Below are positions 1 through 10,207 of a stretch of DNA of 64,000 nt, piece after piece. Position 1 is the first letter of the stretch. Each line of letters starts with the position of its first letter. The stretch covers positions 1,612,001 to 1,676,000 of the forward strand of contig NZ_CP013909.1 in assembly GCF_001507645.1 (NCBI RefSeq). The letters are read 5' to 3'. The DNA comes from Hymenobacter sedentarius (GTDB lineage Bacteria; Bacteroidota; Bacteroidia; Cytophagales; Hymenobacteraceae). The position numbers were made by a program, and so were the translations under genes. Below the pieces are notes generated by a model, which saw nothing but the letters and a program-made list of their open reading frames with translations, did not search any database and had not been told where the DNA came from.

Positions 1-1343
1 TTTTCGGGCCCCAGAAAGGTGATGCGGTAAATGTCTTTGGCCCCGAGCCCACCGGGCCGGTCGCTGGAGTAGTAGCCGTGCCGGCCCGAGGCCGAGGTCA
101 CGAAAAACACGTCGTCGTCGGGCGTGTTGATGGGCCAGCCCAGGTTTTCAGGCGTGCTCCACTTGCCGTTTTCAAACACTGATTTGAAAATGTCGTAGCC
201 GCCCATGGAGTTGTGGCCTTCCGACGAGAAGTACATGGTCTTGCCATCGGGGGCCATAAATACGCCCTCTTCGCCGTATGCCGTGTTGATGGCCGAGCCC
301 AGGTTCACCGGCGCGTTGCGGCTTTCCAATTCCACTTTATAGATGTCGGACCCGCCGAGCCCGCCCTCGGCGCGGTCGCTCACGAAGTACAGAAACCGGC
401 CATCGGGCGAGTAGCTGGCCGACGTTTCGTGGCTGCGCGAGTTGATGCGCGAGCCCAGCTGCTTGGGCTTGCCCCAGGCGCTGCCCCCGAGGTTGGCTTC
501 CAGCAAATCGCCGCCGTTGGTGCCCACGTACACGAGCATGCGCTGGCCGTCGGGCGCGAGGCCCACGGTGGCGTTGTGGTCGCCGGTATTCACGGGGGCG
601 CCAAGGTTGGTGGCGCGGCTCCATTTTTTGCCCTGCCAGTTGGCCTGGTAAATGTCTTCGAAGTAGCCGTTGCCCTCGGGGTCGGCTTTGCCGCCGGTGG
701 AGCCGGCCCGGCGCGAAGTGATGAGAATCGTCGATTCGTCGGCCGATACTACCGGCCCGTAGTCCGAATCCGAGGAGTTGAGCTCGGGCCCGGCGTTGTC
801 GATGAACACGCGGGTGGGGCGGGCCATCAGCTGCTGGCCGTTGCGGCACTGCTGGATGTAGCGCTGCAAGTCGTTTGCGGTCAGGGCTTCGGCGCTGCCG
901 TTGCGGGTGTTGCCGCCCACGGGGTGAGCCAGCTGGTATTCGGCAATGGCTTCGCGCCATTTGGCGTTCAGGTGCAGGGCGCGGGCCAGCAGGTAGTGGG
1001 TGCGGGCATCGGCGGTGGCGTCGAGCTTGGCGGCTTTTTGCAGGTAGGGCAGGGCGGCGGTTTTGCTGGTCGAGTGCAGGTAGCAGTCGCCGATTTTCAC
1101 GTTCAGGCCCGCGTTGTTGGGGTTGAACTGCTGGGCCGCCAGGTAGTGTGGCAGGGCTTGGGCGTAGCGGGCGGGGTCGGCGCCGTATTCGGTTTCGCCG
1201 TCCTTCAGCTCGCGCATGGCTTCGCGCAGCCCTTCTTTGTTATCCGAGAAATTGTCCTTTGTAAAGGCCACGCTTTGGGCCACGGCCCGGGAGCCGGTAG
1301 CAGCCAGCACTAGCAGCAGAAACAGGCGGGAGAAGAAAGACAT
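1..1343 (-). CDS. TPR/PD40 beta-propeller envelope protein, 5' part (probable OmpA family)
   Basis: Incomplete: the reading frame is open from an ATG at 1343 to the window edge (about 447 residues), so the C-terminus is missing. The N-terminus MSFFSRLFLLLVLAATG...AVAQ is a signal peptide. Residues about 40-150 hold TPR-like helical repeats around tripeptides such as YLQKAAKL. From about residue 190 come WD40-like (PD40) propeller repeats, with SYSPDGRFLYFVSD and VFMAPDGKTMYFSSEG as clear copies. In Bacteroidota this arrangement is usually followed by a C-terminal OmpA peptidoglycan-binding domain; that part is inference because it lies outside the window. Role is likely cell-envelope structure or gliding/secretion-associated scaffolding in the periplasm. 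The next gene upstream on this strand is separated by a long inverted repeat. Confidence 0.85.
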   Translation of the reverse strand, partial: MSFFSRLFLLLVLAATGSRAVAQSVAFTKDNFSDNKEGLREAMRELKDGETEYGADPARYAQALPHYLAAQQFNPNNAGLNVKIGDCYLHSTSKTAALPYLQKAAKLDATADARTHYLLARALHLNAKWREAIAEYQLAHPVGGNTRNGSAEALTANDLQRYIQQCRNGQQLMARPTRVFIDNAGPELNSSDSDYGPVVSADESTILITSRRAGSTGGKADPEGNGYFEDIYQANWQGKKWSRATNLGAPVNTGDHNATVGLAPDGQRMLVYVGTNGGDLLEANLGGSAWGKPKQLGSRINSRSHETSASYSPDGRFLYFVSDRAEGGLGGSDIYKVELESRNAPVNLGSAINTAYGEEGVFMAPDGKTMYFSSEGHNSMGGYDIFKSVFENGKWSTPENLGWPINTPDDDVFFVTSASGRHGYYSSDRPGGLGAKDIYRITFLGPE

Positions 1344-1366
1344 TATAGTGAATTGCTAAGTAAGAT

Positions 1367-1467
1367 GCCCGTCATGCTGAGCTTGTCGAAGCATCTCTAC
1401 CGCTTCGTTGAGCTAGATTTAATTACTTCCGAGGGAGAGATGCTTCGACAAGCTCAGCATGACGGGC
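1367..1467. repeat. Inverted repeat family A, copy 1
   Basis: Two perfectly complementary 32-base arms (1367-1398 and 1436-1467) with the core GTCATGCTGAGCTTGTCGAA enclose a 37-base centre. The same core recurs at 4418, 6463, 8839 and 10100. It sits between two minus-strand genes and could fold into a very long hairpin in RNA. No transposase is nearby, so it resembles a MITE- or REP-type element. Confidence 0.9.
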
Positions 1468-1491
1468 TAATGAGAACCATCCGACGCAAGC

Positions 1492-2562
1492 CTATTCTGC
1501 GGCTTGGCCTGCGCAGCCGGCGGCGGCCGCATAATTATCCCCCACGGGCAGGCCCAGCTCAGCGGCTTTGCGCCAGTCCTGGCAGGCTTCGTCGGCCTGG
1601 CGCAGCATTTCGCGGGCATGTCCCCGGTTCAGGAAGGCTTCGGCGTAATCGGGTTTCAGCCTGATGGCCTCACTGGCATCGGCTGCGGCCTGGGCATGTT
1701 TCTCCAGCTTGAGCTGAGCAGCCGCCCGGTTGTTCCAGGCAAAGGCGTAGGTGGCATCGAGCTTAATGGCCTGGCTGAAATCGGCGATGGCGCCGGCGTA
1801 GTCTTTGTTTTCGAAGCGGGCGCTGCCGCGGTTACTGAAAGCCAAGGCATTGTCGGCCTTCTTGGCGAGGTAGGCGTCGTAGTCGCGCAGGGCCTGGGGC
1901 AGCTGGCCGGTGCGGCGCTCGGCAGTGGCGCGGTTAAGCAAGGCCGCCAGCAGCTCAGGCTGTAGCGCCAAGGCTTTGGTATAGTCTTGGGTGGCAGCGG
2001 CGTAGTTGTTGAGTTTCTGGTTGGCGCTGCCGCGGTCGTGGTAGGCGTAGGCCAGCTGCGGGTCGGCCTTGATGGCGCCGTCAAAGTCGTCGCGGGCGGC
2101 CTGGTAGTCGCCTTTCTCGAAGCGCAGCACACCGCGGTTGTACCAGGCCGGGGCGTAGTCAGGCTTGGCCTTCAGCGCTTCGGAATAGTCCTGGTCGGCT
2201 TCGTTGAGCTGGTTTTGGGCTTCCCGCACCCGCGCCCGACCGAAGAAGCCGGCGTAGTTGCCCGGCTCCAGTTTAAGTGCCTGGTCGTAGTCGGCCAGGG
2301 CTTGCGGGTAGTCCTTGAGCTCGTAGCGCGTGGCGGCGCGGTTGGTGTACGCGGCCGCAAAATCGGGCTTGGCGGCAATGGCTTGGTCGAAGCTGCGCAG
2401 GGCGGCCGGGTAGCTCTGGGCATTGAAGCTAGCCAGGCCGCTGTTGTACGCCTTTTCGGCCAGCTGCGGGCCGGGGAGGGTACTAGCTCGCACCGAATCG
2501 ACCTGGGCTTGGGCCAAAATTGGGGCGCTCAGTAACAAGAGTAATAGTAGAGCTTTTTGCAT
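1492..2562 (-). CDS. Secreted tetratricopeptide repeat protein
   Basis: A 356-residue protein. The chosen start gives the signal peptide MQKALLLLLLLSAPILAQAQ; a longer frame upstream to 2757 runs through a repeat element and was rejected. The mature part is about eight or nine consecutive TPR units, each with the A-x-x-NRA / Y-x-x-AL-x-D-x-D-x-AL pattern (for example YPQALADYDQALKLEP). TPR arrays are protein-binding scaffolds; the signal peptide places this one in the periplasm or outer membrane. No catalytic domain is visible and the partner is unknown. It lies upstream, on the same strand, of the PD40 protein at the window's left end, with an inverted repeat between them. Confidence 0.88.
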   Translation of the reverse strand: MQKALLLLLLLSAPILAQAQVDSVRASTLPGPQLAEKAYNSGLASFNAQSYPAALRSFDQAIAAKPDFAAAYTNRAATRYELKDYPQALADYDQALKLEPGNYAGFFGRARVREAQNQLNEADQDYSEALKAKPDYAPAWYNRGVLRFEKGDYQAARDDFDGAIKADPQLAYAYHDRGSANQKLNNYAAATQDYTKALALQPELLAALLNRATAERRTGQLPQALRDYDAYLAKKADNALAFSNRGSARFENKDYAGAIADFSQAIKLDATYAFAWNNRAAAQLKLEKHAQAAADASEAIRLKPDYAEAFLNRGHAREMLRQADEACQDWRKAAELGLPVGDNYAAAAGCAGQAAE

Positions 2563-2682
2563 GAAAGCCAGAGGGTAAGTTGAATGCGCAGCGTATTTAG
2601 CGAAGGTATTGGATTTTTTGGTTTCGATGCTAAGGTGATAGTAAAAAAATGAGGTCCTATAGCGCGGAGCCTCCCCGTGGAA

Positions 2683-2840
2683 CCTCACCCCCGGCTCCTC
2701 TCCAAAAGAGAGGGGAGCCGAACGGTAATTGATCGAAAGAAAAAAGGCCCAACTCACTTGAGCTGGGCCTTTTTATTTAAAATTGAGCTAAACCTTGTGC
2801 CGTGGCTCCCCTCTCCGCGGGAGAGGGGCCGGGGGTGAGG
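2683..2840. repeat. Composite inverted repeat family C, copy 1, with nested terminator
   Basis: Arms at 2683-2719 and 2804-2840 are near-perfect inverted copies built on CCTCACCCCCGGCTCCTCTC; each arm also contains its own small hairpin (CCTCTCC...GGAGAGG). An intrinsic terminator sits in the middle. The same layout recurs at 56108-56297. It occupies most of the 324-base gap between the TPR gene and the acetamidase gene. Confidence 0.85.
2741..2774. terminator. Bidirectional intrinsic terminator
   Basis: An A5-GGCCCA stem pairs with TGGGCC-T5 across a short loop, giving U-tracts in both directions. It lies directly downstream of the minus-strand acetamidase gene and inside repeat C. Confidence 0.8.
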
Positions 2841-2886
2841 TCCCCTGAAGGCGAAAGGCTCCCCTGCGCGCTGCAGGACGGGCCTG

Positions 2887-3945
2887 TTACTTCTTCTTTT
2901 CCTTCGATGCCTTCCCAAAAATGCTTTTTGGCATAAGCATGTGCGCCCCACGGGTACCGTCCACTACCTGCGTCACGTCGAGGTCGCCGGCTATGCTGCA
3001 GAGCATGTAAGCCTCGTCGCGGGTCAGGTGCTTCTCAGCAACCAGAACGGCTATCATTTCTCGCACGGCGTCTTTGGCGGCCAGGGTTAGGTCTTCGTTC
3101 AGGCCCATGCTGATGTAGGCCGTGGGCGTTTCGGCGCGGGGCCAGGTTTGGTGGAGGTCTTTGCGCACGATAAACTGCAGCGTGCCGCTGAGCGAAGTTT
3201 CCAGGGCCGTGATGTCGACTTCGCCGTTGCCCTGGCCGGCGTGGCCGTCGCCCACGAAAAACAGCGCGCCGGCCGCGTGCACCGGCAGGTACAGCGTGGT
3301 GCCTGCCACCAGTTCTTTGTTGTCGAGGTTGCCGCCATGAATGCCGGGCGGCGCGCTGTTGATGCGGCCCGAGGCGGCGGGTGGCGCCACGCCCATGCTC
3401 CCAAAAAATGGCCGCAACGGCACGTCGATGCCCGGGGCAAAGTGCGCCACCATCTTCTTCTCATCCAGCGGAATGATTTTCATCTTGGCGTAGCCAAAAT
3501 CCTCCGGGATGAAGCCGCTCTTGGGCCCAAATGCATTGTAGGCGTAAGGAATGGCCAGCTTAACGGACTGAATGCGCACTTCGAGCACGTCACCGGGCTC
3601 GGCGCCCTCCACGAAAATGGGGCCGGTGAGGATGTGGCCGCCCGGCCCTTTGTTGGTCACGTGTTCGGTGATGTCGCGCAGGGCTGGCTCTACTTGGGCC
3701 GGGGGCAGGCCAGCGCCTTCCAGGCGGGCGGGGGTAGAGGTAATGAGGGTGTGCACCTCCACCGATTCGCCGGATTTTATACGCAGCACGGGCGCCGCGG
3801 CGGCATCGTAATAGCCCCAGGCCGCCGTGGCCGGGGTGATGGGCAACTGGTGCGTGGCTTTCTGGGCCTGCGCGCTCAGCGTCAGCCCCATGCTGAGGGC
3901 CAGGCCCCAGGCAGCTCGGCCGACGAATGGTTTGCGTTGTTTCAT
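2887..3945 (-). CDS. Acetamidase/formamidase family protein, secreted
   Basis: A 352-residue protein of the FmdA/AmdA family, which hydrolyses short amides such as formamide or acetamide to the acid and ammonia. The start at 3945 gives a signal peptide (MKQRKPFVGRAAWGLALSM...AQA), pointing to a periplasmic location, unlike many cytoplasmic family members. Family-like stretches include GHILTGPIFVEGAEPGDVLEV near residues 100-120, PPGIHGGNLDNKELVAGTTL, and GDGHAGQGNGEVDITALE, which carries the acidic and histidine metal ligands expected in this fold. A nine-codon upstream extension (to 3972) would bury the signal peptide and was not used. Substrate is not known. It ends into a terminator and faces away from the thiamine operon, so no functional link to that operon is claimed. 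Confidence 0.85.
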   Translation of the reverse strand: MKQRKPFVGRAAWGLALSMGLTLSAQAQKATHQLPITPATAAWGYYDAAAAPVLRIKSGESVEVHTLITSTPARLEGAGLPPAQVEPALRDITEHVTNKGPGGHILTGPIFVEGAEPGDVLEVRIQSVKLAIPYAYNAFGPKSGFIPEDFGYAKMKIIPLDEKKMVAHFAPGIDVPLRPFFGSMGVAPPAASGRINSAPPGIHGGNLDNKELVAGTTLYLPVHAAGALFFVGDGHAGQGNGEVDITALETSLSGTLQFIVRKDLHQTWPRAETPTAYISMGLNEDLTLAAKDAVREMIAVLVAEKHLTRDEAYMLCSIAGDLDVTQVVDGTRGAHMLMPKSIFGKASKEKKK

Positions 3946-4030
3946 ACCGGCAAGTACGCACTGGCCCGGCAATGTTGAGCCAGGAAAATACTGTGGCGGC
4001 GGCCGTGGTGCTTATATGGTAGCCATTGCG

Positions 4031-4038
4031 TAGATTTG
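4031..4038 (+). promoter_or_regulatory. Putative Bacteroidota -7 promoter box of the thi operon
   Basis: TAGATTTG matches the Bacteroidota -7 consensus TAnnTTTG exactly. It lies about eight bases before the first stem of the TPP riboswitch, the expected spacing to a transcription start. The -33 region is weak. Confidence 0.5.
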
Positions 4039-4045
4039 GGTATAA

Positions 4046-4125
4046 ACTTTAGGGGTGTCCGGGCTGGCCGGACTGAGATAATACCCTTTGAACCTGCTCC
4101 GGCTGATACCGGCGAAGGGAAAAGT
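4046..4125 (+). ncRNA. TPP riboswitch (THI element)
   Basis: The conserved blocks are in order: GGGTG, GGACTGAGATAATACCC, GAACCTG, CTGATACCGGCGAAGGGA. The closing stem pairs ACTTT (4046-4050) with AAAGT (4121-4125); GGGT pairs with ACCC as P2, and TCCGG-CCGGA forms P3. Known family: binds thiamine pyrophosphate and switches off thiamine genes. It precedes thiS by 81 bases. GACACCC at 4157-4163 can pair with GGGTGTC inside the aptamer (4053-4059), a possible switching partner. Confidence 0.95.
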
Positions 4126-4206
4126 ATCGGTGCGCAGCGGGCCTGATTGGGCCGGCGACACCCGCTATTGTTTATCGTTCGATTCGTTGCCAACTCATCA
4201 GTTGCC

Positions 4207-4410
4207 ATGGTCTGCTACGTAAACAATTCGCCCCAGGAAACCGCCAACACCCAGACGCTTACGCAGCTGCTCGCCAGCCTGGCCCTGGCCGAGCAGCGCG
4301 GCCTCGCCGTGGCCGTGAACGGCACTGTGGTGCCCCGGGCCGAATGGCCGGCCCACGCCCTGCACGAGCAGGACCGGGTCACCATTATCCGGGCCACGCA
4401 GGGCGGCTAA
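4207..4410 (+). CDS. thiS: Sulfur carrier protein ThiS
   Basis: A 67-residue ubiquitin-like protein ending in ATQGG. The C-terminal Gly-Gly is the site adenylated by ThiF and converted to a thiocarboxylate, which donates sulfur to the thiazole ring made by ThiG. The start MVCYVNN is the only ATG in frame after the riboswitch; an in-frame upstream non-ATG extension would run into the riboswitch leader. First gene of the thiamine operon. The length matches the family (about 65-70). Confidence 0.93.
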   Translation: MVCYVNNSPQETANTQTLTQLLASLALAEQRGLAVAVNGTVVPRAEWPAHALHEQDRVTIIRATQGG

Positions 4411-4417
4411 TGCGTCG

Positions 4418-4529
4418 GTCATCCTGAGCGCAGCGAAGGACCTTATTACGGCTGCAACTTTCAGGATTACTTACTACACTAATTGAGCGGCGCGGACGTG
4501 ATAAGGTCCTTCGCTGCGCTCAGGATGAC
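4418..4529. repeat. Inverted repeat family A, copy 2
   Basis: Perfect 29-base arms at 4418-4446 and 4501-4529 with the variant core GTCATCCTGAGCGCAGCGAA. It fills the gap between thiS and thiC, starting seven bases after the thiS stop codon. Confidence 0.9.
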
Positions 4530-4542
4530 AGCCAATTATTGA

Positions 4543-6444
<1,902 letters not shown>

Positions 6445-6462
6445 GCTTTTCACATAAAGATT

Positions 6463-6567
6463 GAACGGTCATGCTGAGCGCAGTCGAAGCACCTCTACCG
6501 CATCAGTAATCAATGATAGCTCAACGAAGCAGTAGAGATGCTTGGCCTGCGCTCAGCATGACCGTTC
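6463..6567. repeat. Inverted repeat family A, copy 3
   Basis: Arms 6463-6498 and 6532-6567 (36 bases, a few mismatches) begin GAACGGTCATGCTGAGCGCA. Located in the thiC-thiD gap. Confidence 0.88.
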
Positions 6568-6589
6568 TCTGCATAAAATTCCCCACATC

Positions 6590-7354
6590 ATGCCCAACAA
6601 GCGCCCCCTTGCCCTGAGCATTGCCGGCTTCGACCCCAGCGCGGGGGCAGGCTTGCTGGCGGATATTAAAACCCTGGAAACCAACGGGGTGTATGGCTTG
6701 GGCGTATGCACCGCCCTCACGGTGCAAAACGACGTGTCGTTTGAGCGGGTGCATTGGGTGCCGGCCGTCGAAATCCGCGAGCAGATTCGCATTTTGTTGG
6801 CCCGGTTCAAAGTGGATTTCGTGAAAATTGGGCTTGTCGAAAGCCTGCCCCAGCTTCTGGAACTGGTGGGCTGGCTGAAGGTACAAAACCCGCGCCTGCA
6901 ACTGATATGGGACCCCGTGCTCAAGGCCTCCGCGGGCTATGAGTTTCACCGCAAAACCGACCGGGAACTGCTCCAGGCGTTGTGCGTCGAAATGGCCCTC
7001 ATCACCCCCAACCAGCCCGAAATGCTGCGGCTGTGGCCCGACGAAAAAGCCGCCGACGTTGCGGCCCAGGTCGTGAGCGCCTTTTGCCCCGTGCTGCTCA
7101 AGGGCGGGCACCAGGACGGGGCCGTTTCGACCGACGTGCTGTTTGCCAACGGCAAGTGGCACAGCTTCTCGGCGCCGCGCCTGCCGCACGGCGAGAAGCA
7201 CGGCAGCGGCTGCGTACTGTCGGCCGCGGTGCTGGCGCAACTGGCGAAAGGGGAGAAGCTGGTGGAAGCCTGCCGCCTTGGCAAGGACTACACCACGTCG
7301 TTTTTGGCCAGCAACGACACGCTGCTGGGGTACCACAGCAGCCCTAAAAAATAG
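6590..7354 (+). CDS. thiD: Hydroxymethylpyrimidine/phosphomethylpyrimidine kinase ThiD
   Basis: A 254-residue ribokinase-fold enzyme that phosphorylates HMP and HMP-P to HMP-PP. The N-terminal SIAGFDPSAGAGLLADIKT and the C-terminal anion-hole motif GEKHGSGCVLSAAV are diagnostic. The start at MPNKRPLAL was chosen; a 16-codon upstream extension would be encoded by the right arm of the preceding repeat. It is a stand-alone kinase, without a fused ThiE or TenA domain. It acts between thiC and thiE in the pathway, matching gene order. Confidence 0.95.
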   Translation: MPNKRPLALSIAGFDPSAGAGLLADIKTLETNGVYGLGVCTALTVQNDVSFERVHWVPAVEIREQIRILLARFKVDFVKIGLVESLPQLLELVGWLKVQNPRLQLIWDPVLKASAGYEFHRKTDRELLQALCVEMALITPNQPEMLRLWPDEKAADVAAQVVSAFCPVLLKGGHQDGAVSTDVLFANGKWHSFSAPRLPHGEKHGSGCVLSAAVLAQLAKGEKLVEACRLGKDYTTSFLASNDTLLGYHSSPKK

Positions 7355-7408
7355 CGCCGCGCACCCGCCGGGCTACTCAGTGTCCCCGGCACTTTAGCAA
7401 CTGAACCC

Positions 7409-8032
7409 ATGAAAATCAACACGCTGCATTACATCACAACCAACGCGGCGGCGGCCGAACTGGCCTGCCAGGGCGGCGTGCGCTGGGTGCAGCTCCGGGT
7501 GAAAAACCAGCCGCCCGCCATCTGGAAGCAGCTGGCGCTGGACACGCAGGCCGTGTGCCGCCGCTACGGGGCCACGCTGCTCATCAACGACAACCCGCGC
7601 CTGGCCCAGGAAATCGGGGCCGATGGCGTGCACGTGGGCAAGGCCGACATGCCGGCCGCCGAAGCCCGCGAAATGCTGGGCTCAAAATTCATCATCGGCG
7701 GCACGGCCAACACCTTTGCCGACGTGCAGCGCCTGGCCGAAGCCGGCGTGGACTACGTGGGGCTGGGGCCGTTTCGCTTCACGCCCACCAAAGAAAACCT
7801 CAGCCCAATTTTAGGCCTGGACGGCTACACGGAAATCATCCGGCAGTGCCGGGCCGCCGGGCTGGCGGTGCCCATCATCGGCATCGGGGGCATCACGCTG
7901 GCCGACGTGGAAGCGCTGGCCACCACGGGCCTGCACGGAGTGGCGGTGTCGAGCGCCATTGGCAAGGCGAGCAACCCGACTGAAACGGCGGGCTTGTTTA
8001 TCAAGGAGTTATCGGCTGTAAATCCTATTTAA
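7409..8032 (+). CDS. thiE: Thiamine phosphate synthase ThiE
   Basis: A 207-residue TIM-barrel enzyme that joins HMP-PP to thiazole phosphate to make thiamine phosphate. The motifs [25 protein letters not shown] and [15 protein letters not shown] (phosphate/Mg binding) and IGIGGIT are in family order. Length is typical. It is followed after five bases by thiG. A second ThiE/TenI-like gene lies on the opposite strand downstream, but this one has the fuller set of ThiE motifs. Confidence 0.95.
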   Translation: MKINTLHYITTNAAAAELACQGGVRWVQLRVKNQPPAIWKQLALDTQAVCRRYGATLLINDNPRLAQEIGADGVHVGKADMPAAEAREMLGSKFIIGGTANTFADVQRLAEAGVDYVGLGPFRFTPTKENLSPILGLDGYTEIIRQCRAAGLAVPIIGIGGITLADVEALATTGLHGVAVSSAIGKASNPTETAGLFIKELSAVNPI

Positions 8033-8037
8033 TTATT

Positions 8038-8817
8038 ATGTTAAACAAAGAATTGGTCATCGCTGGCCGCACTTTTAATTCCCGGCTGTTTACCGGAACG
8101 GGCAAATTTAGCTCGTCGGTGCAGATGGAAGAAGCCCTTTTGGCGTCGGGCTCCGAATTAGTGACCGTGGCCCTGAAGCGGGTGGACGTGGCCGACGCCG
8201 AAGACGACATTCTCCGACACCTGGCGCACCCGCAGTTCAGCTTGCTGCCGAATACGTCGGGCGTGCGCACGGCCAAGGAGGCCGTGTTTGCAGCCCAACT
8301 GGCCCGCGAAGCGCTGGAAACCAACTGGCTCAAGCTCGAAATTCACCCCGACCCCAAGTACCTGCTGCCCGACCCCATCGAGACCCTAAAAGCCGCCGAG
8401 GAGCTGGTGAAGCTGGGCTTCGTGGTGCTGCCCTACATCCACGCCGACCCGGTGCTGTGCAAGCGCCTGGAGGAAGTGGGCGTGGCGGCCGTGATGCCCC
8501 TGGGCGCACCCATCGGCTCGAACAAAGGCCTGCTCACGCGCGAATTCCTTGAAATCATTATCGGCCAGAGCAAGGTGCCGGTGGTAGTGGACGCGGGCAT
8601 CGGGGCACCCTCGCACGCGGCGGCAGCCATGGAAATGGGCGCCGATGCCGTGTTGGTGAACACCGCCATTGCGGTGGCAGGCAAGCCAGTGGCCATGGCC
8701 AAGGCGTTTAGAATGGCCGTGGAGGCCGGGCGTATGGCCTATGAGGCGCGGCTGGCCGCGCCGGTAGCGCACGAGGCCGTGGCCAGCTCGCCGCTCACGG
8801 CGTTTTTGGATATGTAG
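8038..8817 (+). CDS. thiG: Thiazole synthase ThiG
   Basis: A 259-residue TIM-barrel enzyme that forms the thiazole phosphate ring from deoxyxylulose phosphate, dehydroglycine and ThiS thiocarboxylate. [20 protein letters not shown] carries the Schiff-base lysine; [18 protein letters not shown] and [24 protein letters not shown] are conserved phosphate-binding stretches. It starts five bases after thiE, so is translationally close. The downstream partner thiH supplies dehydroglycine. Confidence 0.97.
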   Translation: MLNKELVIAGRTFNSRLFTGTGKFSSSVQMEEALLASGSELVTVALKRVDVADAEDDILRHLAHPQFSLLPNTSGVRTAKEAVFAAQLAREALETNWLKLEIHPDPKYLLPDPIETLKAAEELVKLGFVVLPYIHADPVLCKRLEEVGVAAVMPLGAPIGSNKGLLTREFLEIIIGQSKVPVVVDAGIGAPSHAAAAMEMGADAVLVNTAIAVAGKPVAMAKAFRMAVEAGRMAYEARLAAPVAHEAVASSPLTAFLDM

Positions 8818-8838
8818 TAGGTGGAAAAGAGTGAATAT

Positions 8839-8947
8839 GAACGGTCATGCTGAGCGCAGCCGAAGCATCTCGCATGGGATAGTAATCCATTCGATTGAGT
8901 TAGTTGAAGCACGCGAGATGCTTCGGCTGCGCTCAGCATGACCGTTC
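8839..8947. repeat. Inverted repeat family A, copy 4
   Basis: Perfect 35-base arms at 8839-8873 and 8913-8947, beginning GAACGGTCATGCTGAGCGCA. Located between thiG and thiH, ending 20 bases before the thiH start codon. Confidence 0.92.
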
Positions 8948-8967
8948 TAGGTTAAAAAATAAGTACC

Positions 8968-10089
8968 ATGAGCTTTCAACCCATTTTTGAAGCCCAGCCC
9001 TGGGACGACGTCAAGGCGAGCATCTACGCCAAGACGGCGGCCGATGTGGAGCGCGCCCTGGCGGCGCCGCGCCGCACGCTGGACGACTTCAAGGCCTTGA
9101 TTTCGCCGGCGGCCGCGCCGTACCTGGAGCAGATGGCTCAACTCAGCCACCAGCTCACGCGCAAGCGCTTCGGCAACACGGTGCAGCTCTACGTGCCCCT
9201 GTACCTTAGCAACGAGTGCCAGAACATCTGCACGTACTGCGGCTTCAGCCTGGATAATAAAATCCGGCGCCGCACGCTCAGCAGCGTGGAAATGCTGCAG
9301 GAAGCGGCCGTGCTCAAGGACTGGGGCTACGACCACGTGCTGCTCGTGACCGGCGAAGCCAACCAAACCGTGGGCGTCGATTACCTGGAAAAGGCTCTGC
9401 GCACGCTGCGGCCGCACTTCGCGCACCTCTCCCTGGAGGTGCAGCCCCTGGACCAGGAAGACTACGAGCGCCTGATTCCCGAGGGCCTGAACACGGTGCT
9501 GGTGTACCAGGAAACCTACCACCGCGACGATTACAAAAAGCACCACCCCAAGGGCAAGAAGTCGAACTTCAACTACCGCCTCGACACGCCCGACCGCTTG
9601 GGCCGCGCCGGCATCCACAAAATGGGGCTGGGCGTGCTCATTGGGCTGGAAGACTGGCGCACCGACTGCTTCTACACGGCCCTGCACCTCGATTACCTCG
9701 AAAAGACCTACTGGCAGACCAAGTACAGTTTGTCGTTTCCGCGGCTGCGGCCGGCCGAAGGGCTGCTGCAGCCCAAGGTGGAGATGAGCGACCGAGAGCT
9801 GGTGCAGCTCATTTGCGCCTACCGCCTGCTGAACGAGGAAGTGGAGCTGTCGATTTCGACCCGCGAAAGCCCCACTTTCCGCGACCACGTGGTAAAGCTG
9901 GGCATCACCAGCATCAGCGCCGGCTCCAAGACCAACCCCGGCGGCTACGTGGTAGCGCCGGAGTCGCTGGAGCAGTTCGAGATATCCGACGAGCGCAGCC
10001 CGGCCGAAATAGCGGCCATGCTGCGCCGACAGGGCTACGAGCCCGTGTGGAAAGACTGGGACGCCACGCTGGTGGGCCTGGCCCGCTAA
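8968..10089 (+). CDS. thiH: 2-iminoacetate synthase ThiH
   Basis: A 373-residue radical-SAM enzyme that cleaves tyrosine to dehydroglycine and p-cresol for thiazole formation. The cluster motif is CQNICTYCGF (CxxxCxxC) near residue 85. The C-terminal SISTRESPTFRDHV and SAGSKTNPGGY are family-typical. Choosing ThiH, not the oxygen-dependent glycine oxidase ThiO, is usual for Bacteroidota. Length matches the family. Confidence 0.96.
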   Translation: MSFQPIFEAQPWDDVKASIYAKTAADVERALAAPRRTLDDFKALISPAAAPYLEQMAQLSHQLTRKRFGNTVQLYVPLYLSNECQNICTYCGFSLDNKIRRRTLSSVEMLQEAAVLKDWGYDHVLLVTGEANQTVGVDYLEKALRTLRPHFAHLSLEVQPLDQEDYERLIPEGLNTVLVYQETYHRDDYKKHHPKGKKSNFNYRLDTPDRLGRAGIHKMGLGVLIGLEDWRTDCFYTALHLDYLEKTYWQTKYSLSFPRLRPAEGLLQPKVEMSDRELVQLICAYRLLNEEVELSISTRESPTFRDHVVKLGITSISAGSKTNPGGYVVAPESLEQFEISDERSPAEIAAMLRRQGYEPVWKDWDATLVGLAR

Positions 10090-10099
10090 AAATCAACAG

Positions 10100-10193
10100 A
10101 ACGTCATGCTGAGCGCAGCCGAAGCATCTCTACCGCAGTAGTAATTATTTACTCTCGTAGTAGAGATGCTTCGGCTACGCTCAGCATGACGTT
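10100..10193. repeat. Inverted repeat family A, copy 5
   Basis: Arms 10100-10133 and 10160-10193 (34 bases, one mismatch) begin AACGTCATGCTGAGCGCAGC. Located between thiH and thiF, ending 14 bases before the thiF start. Confidence 0.9.
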
Positions 10194-10207
10194 TAAATTC
10201 CATATCG

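Noticed and set aside
213-1313. 366-codon open frame on the plus strand at the left end
   Set aside because: Antisense shadow of the PD40 protein, whose own frame is open to the window edge.
2563-2757. 65-codon N-terminal extension of the TPR protein
   Set aside because: It would read through a repeat arm and precede a good signal peptide; the start at 2562 is better.
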